Program-made: the position numbers and the translations under genes
Notes under the pieces: generated by a model
The model's database searches: none
Told to the model about the DNA's origin: nothing
Seen by the model: the letters and a program-made list of their open reading frames with translations, nothing else
DNA from: Opitutia bacterium UBA7374
Lineage (GTDB): Bacteria; Verrucomicrobiota; Verrucomicrobiia; Opitutales; Coraliomargaritaceae
Length of the DNA: 51,299 nucleotides
Assembly: GCA_002469895.1 (NCBI GenBank)
Contig: DKOA01000010.1
Coordinates: 62,547-113,845, forward strand
Reading direction: 5' to 3'
Shown here: positions 42,424 through 51,010 of the stretch, piece by piece
Position numbering within the stretch: position 1 is the first letter of the stretch
Layout: every line of letters starts with the position of its first letter

Positions 42424-43452
42424 ATGCGCGATACACCCACTTACCGAGCACAAGGTGCCCCAAAAGACCGCTGCTACTTGCTACAAAGACTACAGGAATC
42501 TGCCGGTTCTTTTGTTTCCGGTACCGAGCTTTCCGAGTCACTGAAGATCTCCAGAACTGCCGTCTGGTTTAAAATTCAGGCGCTCAAGGAGGCCGGCTTC
42601 GAAATCGATGCCATGCCACAGCGCGGGTATAAAATCGACAGTTTGCCAAACGTACTGCATGCGATCCTTCTTGGTGAAGCGGCAAAAGCCCGTGATTTGC
42701 AAGCGGAACTTCTCTACTACCCAGTATTGGACAGCACCAACAATGAGGCCGAGCGGCAATTGGCAAAGGGTCGCCCAGCGCCTTTCGCGATCCTCTCCGG
42801 CCAGCAAACCGCCGGTCGTGGCCGCCGCCAACGCAAGTGGCACAGCGAGTCGAAGGACAACCTCTATCTGACCGTTGCCTTTGACCCGCAGATGCCGGCA
42901 AACCAGCTTCAGCACTTCACTCTTTGGAGTGGTATTTATCTTTGCCGTGCCCTGCAAAAAAGCCTTCCGGAAACCGACTTGCAGATTAAATGGCCCAACG
43001 ATCTTTATGGTCATGGACGTAAATTTGCCGGCATGCTGACTGAAGCGCGGATCGATGCGGAAGGCCTTAATACACTACTCTTCGGCTTCGGTTTAAACGT
43101 TAACAGCGACCCGAAAGATTATCCGGAAGAGATCCGTGAAATCGCGACCAGCCTGCTTGCCTGTAAGGGCTCTTCGCTGCCTCTAAACGAATTGGCAGTC
43201 GTGTGCGTCGAAGCCATCCTTCAAGCCTACGAAACCTGTATCCAAAATACAGATGCCACCGCTTTACGCAAAGCCTGGGAACCACTCGACTGCCTTGCCG
43301 GGAAGCCTGTCCGCACCGAGAGTCATGGATCTGTAATAGAAGGTACCGCCCGAGGCATCGATGACTCCGGCGCCCTCCGTATTGAAGATGCTGCAGGGAA
43401 GATCCACCTCGTACACGCCGGAGATGTCACCCTCGCTCGCATACGAGTATGA
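42424..43452 (+). CDS. birA: Biotin--[acetyl-CoA-carboxylase] ligase with N-terminal HTH
   Basis: A 342-residue bifunctional-type BirA. Residues 15-75 form a winged helix (LLQRLQESAGSFVSGTELSESLKISRTAVWFKIQALKEAGFEI) and residues about 95-285 the ligase, with QQTAGRGRRQRKW (biotin/adenylate loop), LQIKWPNDLYGHGRKFAGMLTE and GFGLNVNSD. The C-terminal SH3-like domain ends in GALRIEDAAGKIHLVHAGDV. The HTH suggests it may also repress biotin genes, but none are nearby. Its last four bases overlap the coaX start (ATGA), so translation is coupled. Confidence 0.95.
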   Translation: MRDTPTYRAQGAPKDRCYLLQRLQESAGSFVSGTELSESLKISRTAVWFKIQALKEAGFEIDAMPQRGYKIDSLPNVLHAILLGEAAKARDLQAELLYYPVLDSTNNEAERQLAKGRPAPFAILSGQQTAGRGRRQRKWHSESKDNLYLTVAFDPQMPANQLQHFTLWSGIYLCRALQKSLPETDLQIKWPNDLYGHGRKFAGMLTEARIDAEGLNTLLFGFGLNVNSDPKDYPEEIREIATSLLACKGSSLPLNELAVVCVEAILQAYETCIQNTDATALRKAWEPLDCLAGKPVRTESHGSVIEGTARGIDDSGALRIEDAAGKIHLVHAGDVTLARIRV

Positions 43453-44219
43453 AAATACTTTGTATTGATGTTGGGAATACCCACATCCATTACGGGCTGG
43501 TTGAAGGCATCAACGTTACCGATATCGGTGATTTTCGCACTCGAGCTGTAGAGACTCCCTCCGCCGCCGAAGAATTAAAAATCGCCCTGCGGTCATTGTT
43601 GCCGCAATCTCAGGGCATTGCTTATTGTTCCGTTGTTCCAGCGCTTAACCCAATCCTCAAGGCTGCGCTAAAAGAGAGCTCTCTGCCACTTTACCAACTG
43701 ACCAGTGACGATTGCCCCGGGCTCCCCATTGTCTATCCGAATCCGAATGAAATTGGTCAAGATCGCTTGGCCAACGCGCTTGCCGCCCAAGCGCATCATG
43801 GACTCCCCGCCGTGGTTATCGATATGGGCACTGCCGTCAGTTTCGACATTGTTTCCAGCCAGGGCTATGAAGGCGGCATTATTGCCCCCGGCATCGGCCT
43901 GATGACCCGCTACCTCCACGAGCAGACCGCCCTGCTGCCCCAACTGGAAGAAGCCGAACTCATCGCCCCCAAGAGCCCCATTGGGAAATCAACTCTCGAA
44001 GCCATGCGACTCGGTGTAGCCATTGGTTTCTCCGGGATGGTGGACGCCCTACTAGAACGGGTTATAACGGAACTGATGGCTCGTGAAAAGAAAGCACCCA
44101 TCGTGCTCGCCACCGGTGGTAGTACAGCCAATCTGACTGCTGACTGGGTGAAAAAGGCTCAATTCGTCGACAATCTAACACTCAAGGGTTTGGCAGTCGC
44201 TTTCCAGCGCGCGCGATAA
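43449..44219 (+). CDS. coaX: Type III pantothenate kinase
   Basis: A 256-residue ASKHA-fold kinase phosphorylating pantothenate, the first step of CoA synthesis. It has LCIDVGNTHIHYGLV (phosphate 1), NEIGQDRLANALAA, the catalytic Asp region VVIDMGTAVSFDIV (phosphate 2), GGIIAPGIGLM, and ATGGSTANL (adenosine). Full family length. It completes a nadC-birA-coaX cofactor operon and is translationally coupled to birA by ATGA. The 106-bp convergent gap to atpC holds no clear terminator: only a 4-bp GC stem near 44261-44276 without a T run. Confidence 0.95.
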   Translation: MKILCIDVGNTHIHYGLVEGINVTDIGDFRTRAVETPSAAEELKIALRSLLPQSQGIAYCSVVPALNPILKAALKESSLPLYQLTSDDCPGLPIVYPNPNEIGQDRLANALAAQAHHGLPAVVIDMGTAVSFDIVSSQGYEGGIIAPGIGLMTRYLHEQTALLPQLEEAELIAPKSPIGKSTLEAMRLGVAIGFSGMVDALLERVITELMAREKKAPIVLATGGSTANLTADWVKKAQFVDNLTLKGLAVAFQRAR

Positions 44220-44325
44220 GTATCCAAAAAGGAAGGCTGCAAGAGCATCCGTTCGCTCATCGGGCCGGTCGACCCGACTACGTCCATAAAGCCTGTGGAG
44301 ATACCGGTGAGAAAGCGTCGCTGCG

Positions 44326-44739
44326 CTAGCGGCGCCGACCTTTTGCCAATTTCTGGGCAACAAGGAACCGTACGCCGGAGGTCAGGCGCTCGAGTTCGTC
44401 CGGATCGACGCCCTCTTCCCGTGCTTTTTCCAATGCCGCTTCGGCACGAGCCTGAGCAGATTCGACTGCAGAGAGGTCAATTTCGGAAACGTCGATAGCA
44501 TCCTCTGCCAGTACAGAAACCGCATCACCCAACACCTTAGCGTAGCCCTTGCCCACGGCAATATGCTCGGTGTTTCCGGCCTGTAAAACCTGTATCTCGC
44601 CGGCCACCAACTTTGTCACGAGGGGCACATGCCCGGGAAGAATCCCGGTTTCCCCAGACTCCGTGGGAAGCACTACCTGATCGGCAGGAGCCTCCAGCAC
44701 CTTGCGGTCGGGTGTTATAATTTCGAGGGTGAGCGGCAT
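44326..44739 (-). CDS. atpC: F1Fo ATP synthase epsilon subunit
   Basis: A 137-residue rotor subunit with the N-terminal beta sandwich (LTLEIITPDRKVLEAPADQVVLP, GETGILPGHVPLVTKL) and a C-terminal helical hairpin (VESAQARAEAALEKAREEG) that can inhibit ATP hydrolysis. It lies 3 bp after atpD and ends the operon. Full length. Confidence 0.95.
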   Translation of the reverse strand: MPLTLEIITPDRKVLEAPADQVVLPTESGETGILPGHVPLVTKLVAGEIQVLQAGNTEHIAVGKGYAKVLGDAVSVLAEDAIDVSEIDLSAVESAQARAEAALEKAREEGVDPDELERLTSGVRFLVAQKLAKGRRR

Positions 44740-44742
44740 ATT

Positions 44743-46164
44743 TTATCCGTTCTTATTGGCCTCAATCGCCATTTCGATGGAACCCTTCATGTAGAGATCG
44801 TTCTCCGCCAAGTCATCACATTCGCCGTCAAGGATCATCTTGAAGCCCTTGATTGTGTCCTGAATGGAGACGTACTGGCCGGGCGTACCGGTAAAGACTT
44901 CCGCCACATAAAACGGCTGAGAAAGGAACTTTTGAACCTTACGGGCACGATAAACGGTCTGCTTATCCTCCGGGGAAAGCTCGTCGAGCCCGAGAATCGC
45001 AATAATGTCCTGCAGATCGTTGTAGCGCTGAAGCACGCTCTGTACGCCACGGGCAACTTCGTAGTGCTCCTTGCCGACAATGGCGGGATCCAATGCGTTC
45101 GAAATCGAAGAGAGAGGATCCACCGCAGGATAAATACCCAACTCGGCAATGGAACGCTCCAACACAATCGTCGAATCCAAGTGTGCGAAGGTGTTCGCTG
45201 GCGCCGGGTCAGTCAAATCGTCTGCCGGCACATAGACCGCCTGAAAGGAAGTAATGGAACCCTTCTTCGTCGAAGTAATCCGCTCCTGCAAGTTCCCCAT
45301 TTCCTGAGAAAGTGTGGGCTGATAACCCACCGCAGAGGGCGAACGACCAAGTAGCGCGGAAACTTCAGCGCCGGCCTGTGAGAAGCGGAAGATATTGTCG
45401 ACAAAAAGAAGTACGTCCTGGTTTTTCTCATCACGGAAGTACTCGGCCATGGTCAGGCCGGAGAGAGCCACACGCATACGAGCACCGGGAGGCTCATTCA
45501 TTTGGCCATAGACCAGCGCCACTTTAGAGTTGGCCATATTCTCTTGGTCAATAACCCCGGCATCCGACATTTCGTGGTACAAGTCATTCCCTTCACGAGA
45601 ACGCTCCCCCACTCCGGCAAAGACAGAATAACCACCGTGCGCCTTGGCAATATTGTTGATCAATTCCATGATGACCACGGTTTTGCCCACTCCGGCACCA
45701 CCGAAAGCTCCCACTTTACCGCCTTTAGTAAAAGGGCAGATCAAATCGATCACCTTGATGCCGGTCTCTAAAATCTCGGCTTCAGTCGCCTGATCAATCA
45801 GTTCCGGTGGCATGCGGTGGATCGGGCGGCGCTCATCGGTCGCCACCGGGCCACGCTCGTCGACCGTATCTCCGGTCACATTGAAAATGCGTCCCAGTAC
45901 GGCTTCTCCAACAGGAACGCTGATCGCACTGCCAGTTGCCTGCACGTCCATGCCACGGACAAGCCCGTCCGTAGAAGACATGGCTACGGCACGAAGCATG
46001 CCCTCGCCCAAGTGCTGCTGCACTTCAAGCACGAGCGTCTTTTCTTCGCCATCGACTTTAAAATCGACGGTCACGGCGTCGAAGATGGCGGGCATTTCGT
46101 TTTCAGGGAAGACTGCGTCAACGACGGCGCCGATGACTTGGACGATTTTACCGGTGGTACTCAT
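44743..46164 (-). CDS. atpD: F1Fo ATP synthase beta subunit
   Basis: A 473-residue catalytic subunit. P-loop GGAGVGKTVVIMELINN, catalytic glutamate region FAGVGERSREGNDLYHEM, Walker B VLLFVDNIFRFSQAGAEVSALLGR, and the DELSEED-region form LGLDELSPEDKQTVYRAR. All usual regions are present. The ATG at 46164 has no Shine-Dalgarno (leader ends TATACACC). It follows atpG by 44 bp. Confidence 0.97.
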   Translation of the reverse strand: MSTTGKIVQVIGAVVDAVFPENEMPAIFDAVTVDFKVDGEEKTLVLEVQQHLGEGMLRAVAMSSTDGLVRGMDVQATGSAISVPVGEAVLGRIFNVTGDTVDERGPVATDERRPIHRMPPELIDQATEAEILETGIKVIDLICPFTKGGKVGAFGGAGVGKTVVIMELINNIAKAHGGYSVFAGVGERSREGNDLYHEMSDAGVIDQENMANSKVALVYGQMNEPPGARMRVALSGLTMAEYFRDEKNQDVLLFVDNIFRFSQAGAEVSALLGRSPSAVGYQPTLSQEMGNLQERITSTKKGSITSFQAVYVPADDLTDPAPANTFAHLDSTIVLERSIAELGIYPAVDPLSSISNALDPAIVGKEHYEVARGVQSVLQRYNDLQDIIAILGLDELSPEDKQTVYRARKVQKFLSQPFYVAEVFTGTPGQYVSIQDTIKGFKMILDGECDDLAENDLYMKGSIEMAIEANKNG

Positions 46165-46208
46165 GGTGTATATAGTAAGCGAAAAAAGTTGTACGGTTAG
46201 GTAGAATA

Positions 46209-47105
46209 TTAGTTAGTTGCGGAGGCTGCCGCAATTTCGAGAATTTCCTGCGTGATGGCCGCTTGACGTGCCTTGTTGTATTCAAGAGTCAGGTCGTCAA
46301 CCAGCTTAGATGCATTATCGGTAGCCGCCTTCATCGCAACCATGCGAGCACAGTGCTCGGAGGCACGTGCTTCCAGCAGGTACTGGTGAGCAAGAATTTT
46401 TACATAGAGATCGGGCAACCCTTCAAGAATATCGTCGACCGATGGCTCGAAAACCATCTGGCGAGAATCGGTTGACGTAGAGGCCTCTGCGGTCTCTCCC
46501 ACCTGCGAATTGATTTGCTCAAGAATATCATCGAGGTCGAGAACCGGCAATAGCTTACGAATGACCGGCTCCTGCACGAGGACATTGACATAGCGGGGAT
46601 AGGCCAACTCAACGGTATCAATTTCCCCATTATTAAAAGCATCGAGCGCGAGACGAAGAAGCGGACGCAGTTCGTTGAATCCGGCATCATCTGTGATCGT
46701 GAAATCAGCCAGTAAATCGCGGCCGGAGCGAGCAATTGCCTGTGTCGCCTTACGGCCGACTGTAATGAACTTGGCGGGGCCTTTGACTTCGAGGACGATC
46801 TTGCGCAATAGATTGGCGTTTAGGGGGCCGCAGAGTCCTTTATCCGTGGAATACACAATAACCCCCCGTGTCTTGACCTCACGCTTTTGAAAATACGGGT
46901 GGCTGATCTCCGCACCGGAAAGACGCAGCTTATCGCTGACTGTATTGAGCAGGTCTGCTAGCAGGTGAGCATACGAGCGCCCAGCCATAGCACTATCTTG
47001 CGCGCGTTTCATCTTGGAAGACGAAACGAGTTGCATGGCACGCGTAATCTGCCGGGTATTTTTGACCGACTTAATGCGGCGGCGTATGTCGCGTAGATTT
47101 GCCAT
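46209..47105 (-). CDS. atpG: F1Fo ATP synthase gamma subunit
   Basis: A 298-residue central-stalk subunit: an N-terminal helix MANLRDIRRRIKSVKNTRQITRAMQLVSSSKMKRAQ, a Rossmann-like core (VIVYSTDKGLCGPLNANLLRKI), and the C-terminal coil SEHCARMVAMKAATDNASKLVDDLTLEYNKARQAAITQEILEI. It turns within the alpha3beta3 head and couples it to the c ring. Length and motifs are normal. Confidence 0.96.
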   Translation of the reverse strand: MANLRDIRRRIKSVKNTRQITRAMQLVSSSKMKRAQDSAMAGRSYAHLLADLLNTVSDKLRLSGAEISHPYFQKREVKTRGVIVYSTDKGLCGPLNANLLRKIVLEVKGPAKFITVGRKATQAIARSGRDLLADFTITDDAGFNELRPLLRLALDAFNNGEIDTVELAYPRYVNVLVQEPVIRKLLPVLDLDDILEQINSQVGETAEASTSTDSRQMVFEPSVDDILEGLPDLYVKILAHQYLLEARASEHCARMVAMKAATDNASKLVDDLTLEYNKARQAAITQEILEIAAASATN

Positions 47106-47150
47106 TATTTACTTTTGAGACTCGCTGGATTTCTTGTACGCACCAATTTG

Positions 47151-48695
47151 TTAAGCGCTAAACCCGGCCTTCCACTCTTCAATCGAAGACTTCAGCTGTG
47201 CTTCGATTTCTTCGTTCAATTTCTTTTCCGAGCGAATGGTATCCATGATAGAAGCCCCACGAGTTTCCAGGAACTCTCTTAGGCTGATCGTTGCAGCAAC
47301 CACTTGCTTGGCGTCAATCGCGTCATAGAACCCATTTTGCACAGCCCAGATAAGGGATGTCTGTACTTCTACCGGAATCGGATTAAAGGCGGTCTGCTTA
47401 AAGAGTTCGACAACGCGTGCGCCGCGGTCGAGCTGTGCTTTGGTTTTTTCGTCAAGATCGGAGCCGAACTGAGCGAAAGCCGCCAGCTCGCGAAACTGCG
47501 CTAATTGAAGCTTCACCTTGCCGGCCACTTTTTTAATCGCTTTGATTTGTGCCGCGGAGCCCACACGGGAAACAGAGAGACCGACCGAGACAGCCGGGCG
47601 AATACCCTGATTGAATAAATCTGTTTCCAGAAAGACCTGGCCATCAGTAATGGAAATAACATTGGTCGGGATATACGCGGATACATCGCCGGCCTGTGTT
47701 TCGATGATGGGTAGAGCGGTCAGAGAGCCGTTACCATTGTTCTCGTTCACCCGGGCAGAGCGCTCCAGCAAACGAGAGTGCAGGTAAAATACGTCACCCG
47801 GATACGCTTCGCGTCCGGAGGGGCGCTTCAGAACCAAGGAGATCTGGCGGTAGGCAACTGCTTGCTTGGAGAGATCATCATAGACGATGAGCGCATCCAT
47901 GCCGTTACGCATAAAGTACTCACCCATAGAGGCTCCGGAGAATGGAGCGATATACTGATTGGCTGGATTATCCGCCGCCGGGGCACATACGATAATCGTA
48001 TATTCCAAGGCGCCGGCCTTTTCGAGAACGTTGATCGTCCGCGCAATATTGGAATTCTTCTGACCAACAGCCACATAGATGGAATATACCGGACGGAACC
48101 CTTCCTCAAAGCTACCATCTTCCTGGCGATGCTGATTGTTGATGTTCGCCTGATTAATAATTGTATCAATCGCAATGGTCGTCTTCCCCGTAGAACGGTC
48201 ACCAATGATCAACTCGCGCTGCCCCCGGCCAATCGGGATCATTGAGTCAATCGCCATAATGCCGGTCTGTAGCGGCTGGTCGACCGACTTGCGCGGGATA
48301 ATGCCCGGGGCAATCTGATCAACAGGATAAGTCGTTTCGCTCTGAACCGGGCCTTTGCCGTCGATTGGATTACCGATAGCATCCACGACACGTCCCAACA
48401 GACCCATCCCCACCGGCACAGAAAGCAGGCGTCCGGTAGTTGTCGCCTCGTCGCCCTCCTTCAGGTTCGCGTAGTCGCCGAGAATAACGCAGCCAACCTC
48501 GTCTTCCTCAAGATTGAGTGCGAGGCCGTAGACTCCGTCCCCGAAATCAATCATTTCGTTATACATGACCCCGGAGAGCCCCTGCAATTTGGCCACACCG
48601 TCCGCGATCGTGACGATGGTTCCTGTATTAGACTTGATGGCTCCGCTTTCAAAGCGGGCGATTTCGTTTTCGATTTGTTCGACGATTGTGCTCAT
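47151..48695 (-). CDS. atpA: F1Fo ATP synthase alpha subunit
   Basis: A 514-residue non-catalytic nucleotide-binding subunit. It has the P-loop as GDRSTGKTTIAIDT (most homologues have Gln where Ser stands), the region RGQRELIIGD, YDDLSKQAVAYRQISLVLKRPSGREAYPGDVFYLHSRLLERSA (highly conserved), and the arginine-finger block LFNQGIRPAVSVGLSVSRVGSAAQ. The N-terminus (IVEQIENEIARFESGAI) is the delta-binding part. There is no Shine-Dalgarno before the ATG at 48695. Confidence 0.97.
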   Translation of the reverse strand: MSTIVEQIENEIARFESGAIKSNTGTIVTIADGVAKLQGLSGVMYNEMIDFGDGVYGLALNLEEDEVGCVILGDYANLKEGDEATTTGRLLSVPVGMGLLGRVVDAIGNPIDGKGPVQSETTYPVDQIAPGIIPRKSVDQPLQTGIMAIDSMIPIGRGQRELIIGDRSTGKTTIAIDTIINQANINNQHRQEDGSFEEGFRPVYSIYVAVGQKNSNIARTINVLEKAGALEYTIIVCAPAADNPANQYIAPFSGASMGEYFMRNGMDALIVYDDLSKQAVAYRQISLVLKRPSGREAYPGDVFYLHSRLLERSARVNENNGNGSLTALPIIETQAGDVSAYIPTNVISITDGQVFLETDLFNQGIRPAVSVGLSVSRVGSAAQIKAIKKVAGKVKLQLAQFRELAAFAQFGSDLDEKTKAQLDRGARVVELFKQTAFNPIPVEVQTSLIWAVQNGFYDAIDAKQVVAATISLREFLETRGASIMDTIRSEKKLNEEIEAQLKSSIEEWKAGFSA

Positions 48696-48734
48696 GGAAA
48701 ATTGCCGTGCTGTAGGTGAAAAAATTTAGGTTTG

Positions 48735-49130
48735 TTAGCGCACGCTGTTGGCCAATCGCTCAAGGCGACCAGCGAGAGATGCGTCATAGAGATCGTCGCC
48801 CACGCGTACGCGCAGTCCGGCGATGAGAGAGGGGTCTTCCTGAGATACGGCCTTTATCGGACGATTATAGCGGGCACTCAGATTAGATTCGAGGGAAGCA
48901 ATAGCATCCGCACTCAAGGGCGAGGGCGATGCTACGCGGGCAGTCTGGCGAGCCAATTCACGGCGAATCTGGAACAAGTAAGCCTTCGTTAAGCGCAGCG
49001 GCTGGCGGTACTTCGACTGGCGAATTCCTGCAAGCACCTCATCGACACGCTCACTTTTCAGGGCGCCTTCATCCTTGGACAATTCAACAAGCTTTTTGGC
49101 AAATTGTTTGATTTTTTTGTCCGTTTTCAT
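48735..49130 (-). CDS. atpH: F1Fo ATP synthase delta subunit, unusually short
   Basis: A 131-residue delta (OSCP-like) subunit, identified by its C-terminal block IKAVSQEDPSLIAGLRVRVGDDLYDASLAGRLERLANSV, which matches the delta C-terminus, and by its place between atpF and atpA. Typical bacterial delta subunits have 170-185 residues. Here the N-terminal helical domain is reduced to about 60-75 residues (KIKQFAKKLVELSKDEGALKSERVDEVLAGI). The stop at 48735 and start at 49130 fit tight neighbours, so the gene is not visibly truncated by a frameshift. Some function in peripheral-stalk attachment must remain, or be provided by b. Confidence 0.88.
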   Translation of the reverse strand: MKTDKKIKQFAKKLVELSKDEGALKSERVDEVLAGIRQSKYRQPLRLTKAYLFQIRRELARQTARVASPSPLSADAIASLESNLSARYNRPIKAVSQEDPSLIAGLRVRVGDDLYDASLAGRLERLANSVR

Positions 49131-49158
49131 GGTGAAAAGTTGTTTCGCCTTCTAGCGT

Positions 49159-49794
49159 TTAGCTAGCATTGGATAGTTCCTTAGCGGCAGTATCGGCATA
49201 AGTCGATTTTTCCGATTCAGAAAGTTCGCGCTCAAGCACTTTGCCAGAAGTCACCACAACGAGTCGGGCAACTTCCTGACGTACTTCAGAAAGCATTTTT
49301 TGGCGTTCCAGCTCAGAAGCTTCGCCCGCTTTGCGCAGTATGGATTCTGCCTGCGTCGCAGCATCATGGGTCTTTTGCTCGATCAATTCCTTTGCTTGCT
49401 CGCGAGCTTCAGAAAGAAGCGTTTGAGCCTGAACGGCCGCTTGCTTGATCGTCTCATTTCGCTCCCGTTCTGCTTCGGCCAGCTGGATCTTCATCTCTTC
49501 AGCATACTGGAGGCCTTCGGCGATCTTTTGTTGACGCTCGTCTAAGGTCGCTGTGATCGGCTTGACCGCGAGGAAGTAAAGAGCGCAAGCGACAATGACG
49601 AAGTTGGCCATTTGCGCAAATAAAGTGGGCCGGTCGACACCAAATTTACCGGCGATCTCGGAAATGACACCGGACTCTGTGGAGGTGCTCGCCTCGGAAG
49701 AGACCGGCTCGCTTCCGGCGTGGACATTCGTTGCCGCAATCGGGGCAAGGGTGAATGCCAGAACGCAAAAGAGTTTTGAAATCAGGGCCTTCAT
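49159..49794 (-). CDS. atpF: F1Fo ATP synthase b subunit with signal-peptide-like extension
   Basis: A 211-residue peripheral-stalk subunit, longer than the usual 155-175. Residues 1-27 (MKALISKLFCVLAFTLAPIA, ATNVHA|GS) form a convincing Sec signal peptide. A Ser/Thr/Glu-rich linker leads to the true membrane anchor (about 60-80, FAQMANFVIVACALYFLAVKPI), followed by a long coiled coil (QQKIAEGLQYAEEMKIQLAEAERERNETIKQAA..., EQKTHDAATQAES). Residues contacting delta are expected at the C-terminus (VVTSGKVLERELSESEK). Only one b gene is present, so no b' heterodimer. Confidence 0.93.
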   Translation of the reverse strand: MKALISKLFCVLAFTLAPIAATNVHAGSEPVSSEASTSTESGVISEIAGKFGVDRPTLFAQMANFVIVACALYFLAVKPITATLDERQQKIAEGLQYAEEMKIQLAEAERERNETIKQAAVQAQTLLSEAREQAKELIEQKTHDAATQAESILRKAGEASELERQKMLSEVRQEVARLVVVTSGKVLERELSESEKSTYADTAAKELSNAS

Positions 49795-49864
49795 GTTCGG
49801 ATCGGATCGATTGAGGAAAAAATTGGTGTCGGCGCCCGCTCAACGGGCACCGACAAAAGATCAA

Positions 49865-50071
49865 CTAGCCGAGGAAGATGGCGAAGAAGATGATCGCTTC
49901 GGCGAAGGCCATTGCGATGATCGATTGGACCAGTACCTTGGTGGCGGCTTCCGGGTTGCGTCCAACAGATTCGCAAGCTTTGAGGCCAATCAGACCAATG
50001 CCCAGAGGCACAGCAAGGGCGGCGGCAGCGACGTGAATCTTTCCGGTGATTTCTGCGAGGAGTTCAAACAT
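49865..50071 (-). CDS. atpE: F1Fo ATP synthase c subunit
   Basis: A 68-residue hairpin forming the rotor ring. Helix 1 ends in the loop ACESVGRNPEA (the RNP/RQP signature) and helix 2 has the ion-binding glutamate in IIAMAFAEAIIFFAIF. The Na+-binding residues of Ilyobacter-type rings (Gln in helix 1, Ser/Thr after the Glu, Tyr four later) are replaced by Ile, Ala and Phe, so proton coupling is expected. The gap of about 90 bp to atpB and 70 bp to atpF is normal. There is no Shine-Dalgarno. Confidence 0.95.
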   Translation of the reverse strand: MFELLAEITGKIHVAAAALAVPLGIGLIGLKACESVGRNPEAATKVLVQSIIAMAFAEAIIFFAIFLG

Positions 50072-50161
50072 GATGTTATTTTTGTTGGTGGTTGTTTTTT
50101 TTAGTGTGCTTTCCGGGCGTTCACGGTTTTCTACATGATCCCAGCCGGAAAAAGTGTTTCG

Positions 50162-51010
50162 CTAGTGTGCGTGCTCTTCGTCATGGTTGGTCATCAAGCC
50201 GATGTAGATGGCGACCAGCAAAGTGAAAATAAGGGCCTGCACGACGCCGACGAGCAATTCGTAAACATAGAACGGGATCGGCACGATATAGGGAGCCATA
50301 CCAGTCATACTGGTTAAGAGATTCTCACCGCCGTAGACGTTGCCATAGAGACGGAAGGAAAGAGACACGGGACGGAAGGCAATGGAGACGATCTCGATCA
50401 CACCAACAAGCAAAAAGATCGGTGTGAGCATGAAGTATATGATGGAAGGAGTCTCCTTCTTGTCGGCCTTGTTGCCGAATAATTCCCAAACGAAAAATTT
50501 TGGCCCGGCCACTTTAAGGCTGATGAATAGCCATGCGATCATGGCGACGATGGCCATGCCGAGTGTGGCATTGAGGTCGGAATTGGCCGGCCGCATCCAA
50601 TACTTCAAGTTTTCTTTCTCATCATAGAAGCCAAAGACGCCAACCCCGGGGATCAAACCGCTCCAATTGTGGATTAAGATAAAAAGAAACAGCCCGATGA
50701 GCAGAGGGAATGTCATGGGAAAAGCTTTTTTACCCACGATCGGAAGCAACAATTCTTTTAATTGCTCTATAATATTCTCGACCACTGCCTGCCACTTGCC
50801 CGGGATCAGCTTAGGACGACCCACGAGCGTGCGAACGGCAATGATCAGAACCAGAGAGATCGCCCATGTAGTGAGGATCGTATTGGTTAGTGGTAGTCCG
50901 AAAATCTCGGTAATTACGTATGGCGACGGGCTAACACCGGTATCTCCGGCCGCAAGTAAAACGGAAGGGATACAGAAAAGAACTGTTAGATATGGAAGCC
51001 GTCGGATCAC
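50162..51010 (-). CDS. atpB: F1Fo ATP synthase a subunit
   Basis: A 282-residue membrane stator with five to six helices. It has the essential arginine in RPVSLSFRLYGNVYGGENLL, the preceding LVGVIEIVSIAF helix, and a C-terminal helix VYELLVGVVQALIFTLLVAIYIGLM. It starts at GTG 51010, the only start fitting the frame, with a signal-peptide-like N-terminus (LPYLTVLFCIPSVLLAAG). It is first in the operon in this window; no atpI precedes it. Confidence 0.95.
   Translation of the reverse strand: MIRRLPYLTVLFCIPSVLLAAGDTGVSPSPYVITEIFGLPLTNTILTTWAISLVLIIAVRTLVGRPKLIPGKWQAVVENIIEQLKELLLPIVGKKAFPMTFPLLIGLFLFILIHNWSGLIPGVGVFGFYDEKENLKYWMRPANSDLNATLGMAIVAMIAWLFISLKVAGPKFFVWELFGNKADKKETPSIIYFMLTPIFLLVGVIEIVSIAFRPVSLSFRLYGNVYGGENLLTSMTGMAPYIVPIPFYVYELLVGVVQALIFTLLVAIYIGLMTNHDEEHAH

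Noticed and set aside
44220..44325. Bidirectional terminator between coaX and atpC
   Set aside because: Only a 4-bp GC stem around the GGTCGACC palindrome is present, with no T-run on either side.
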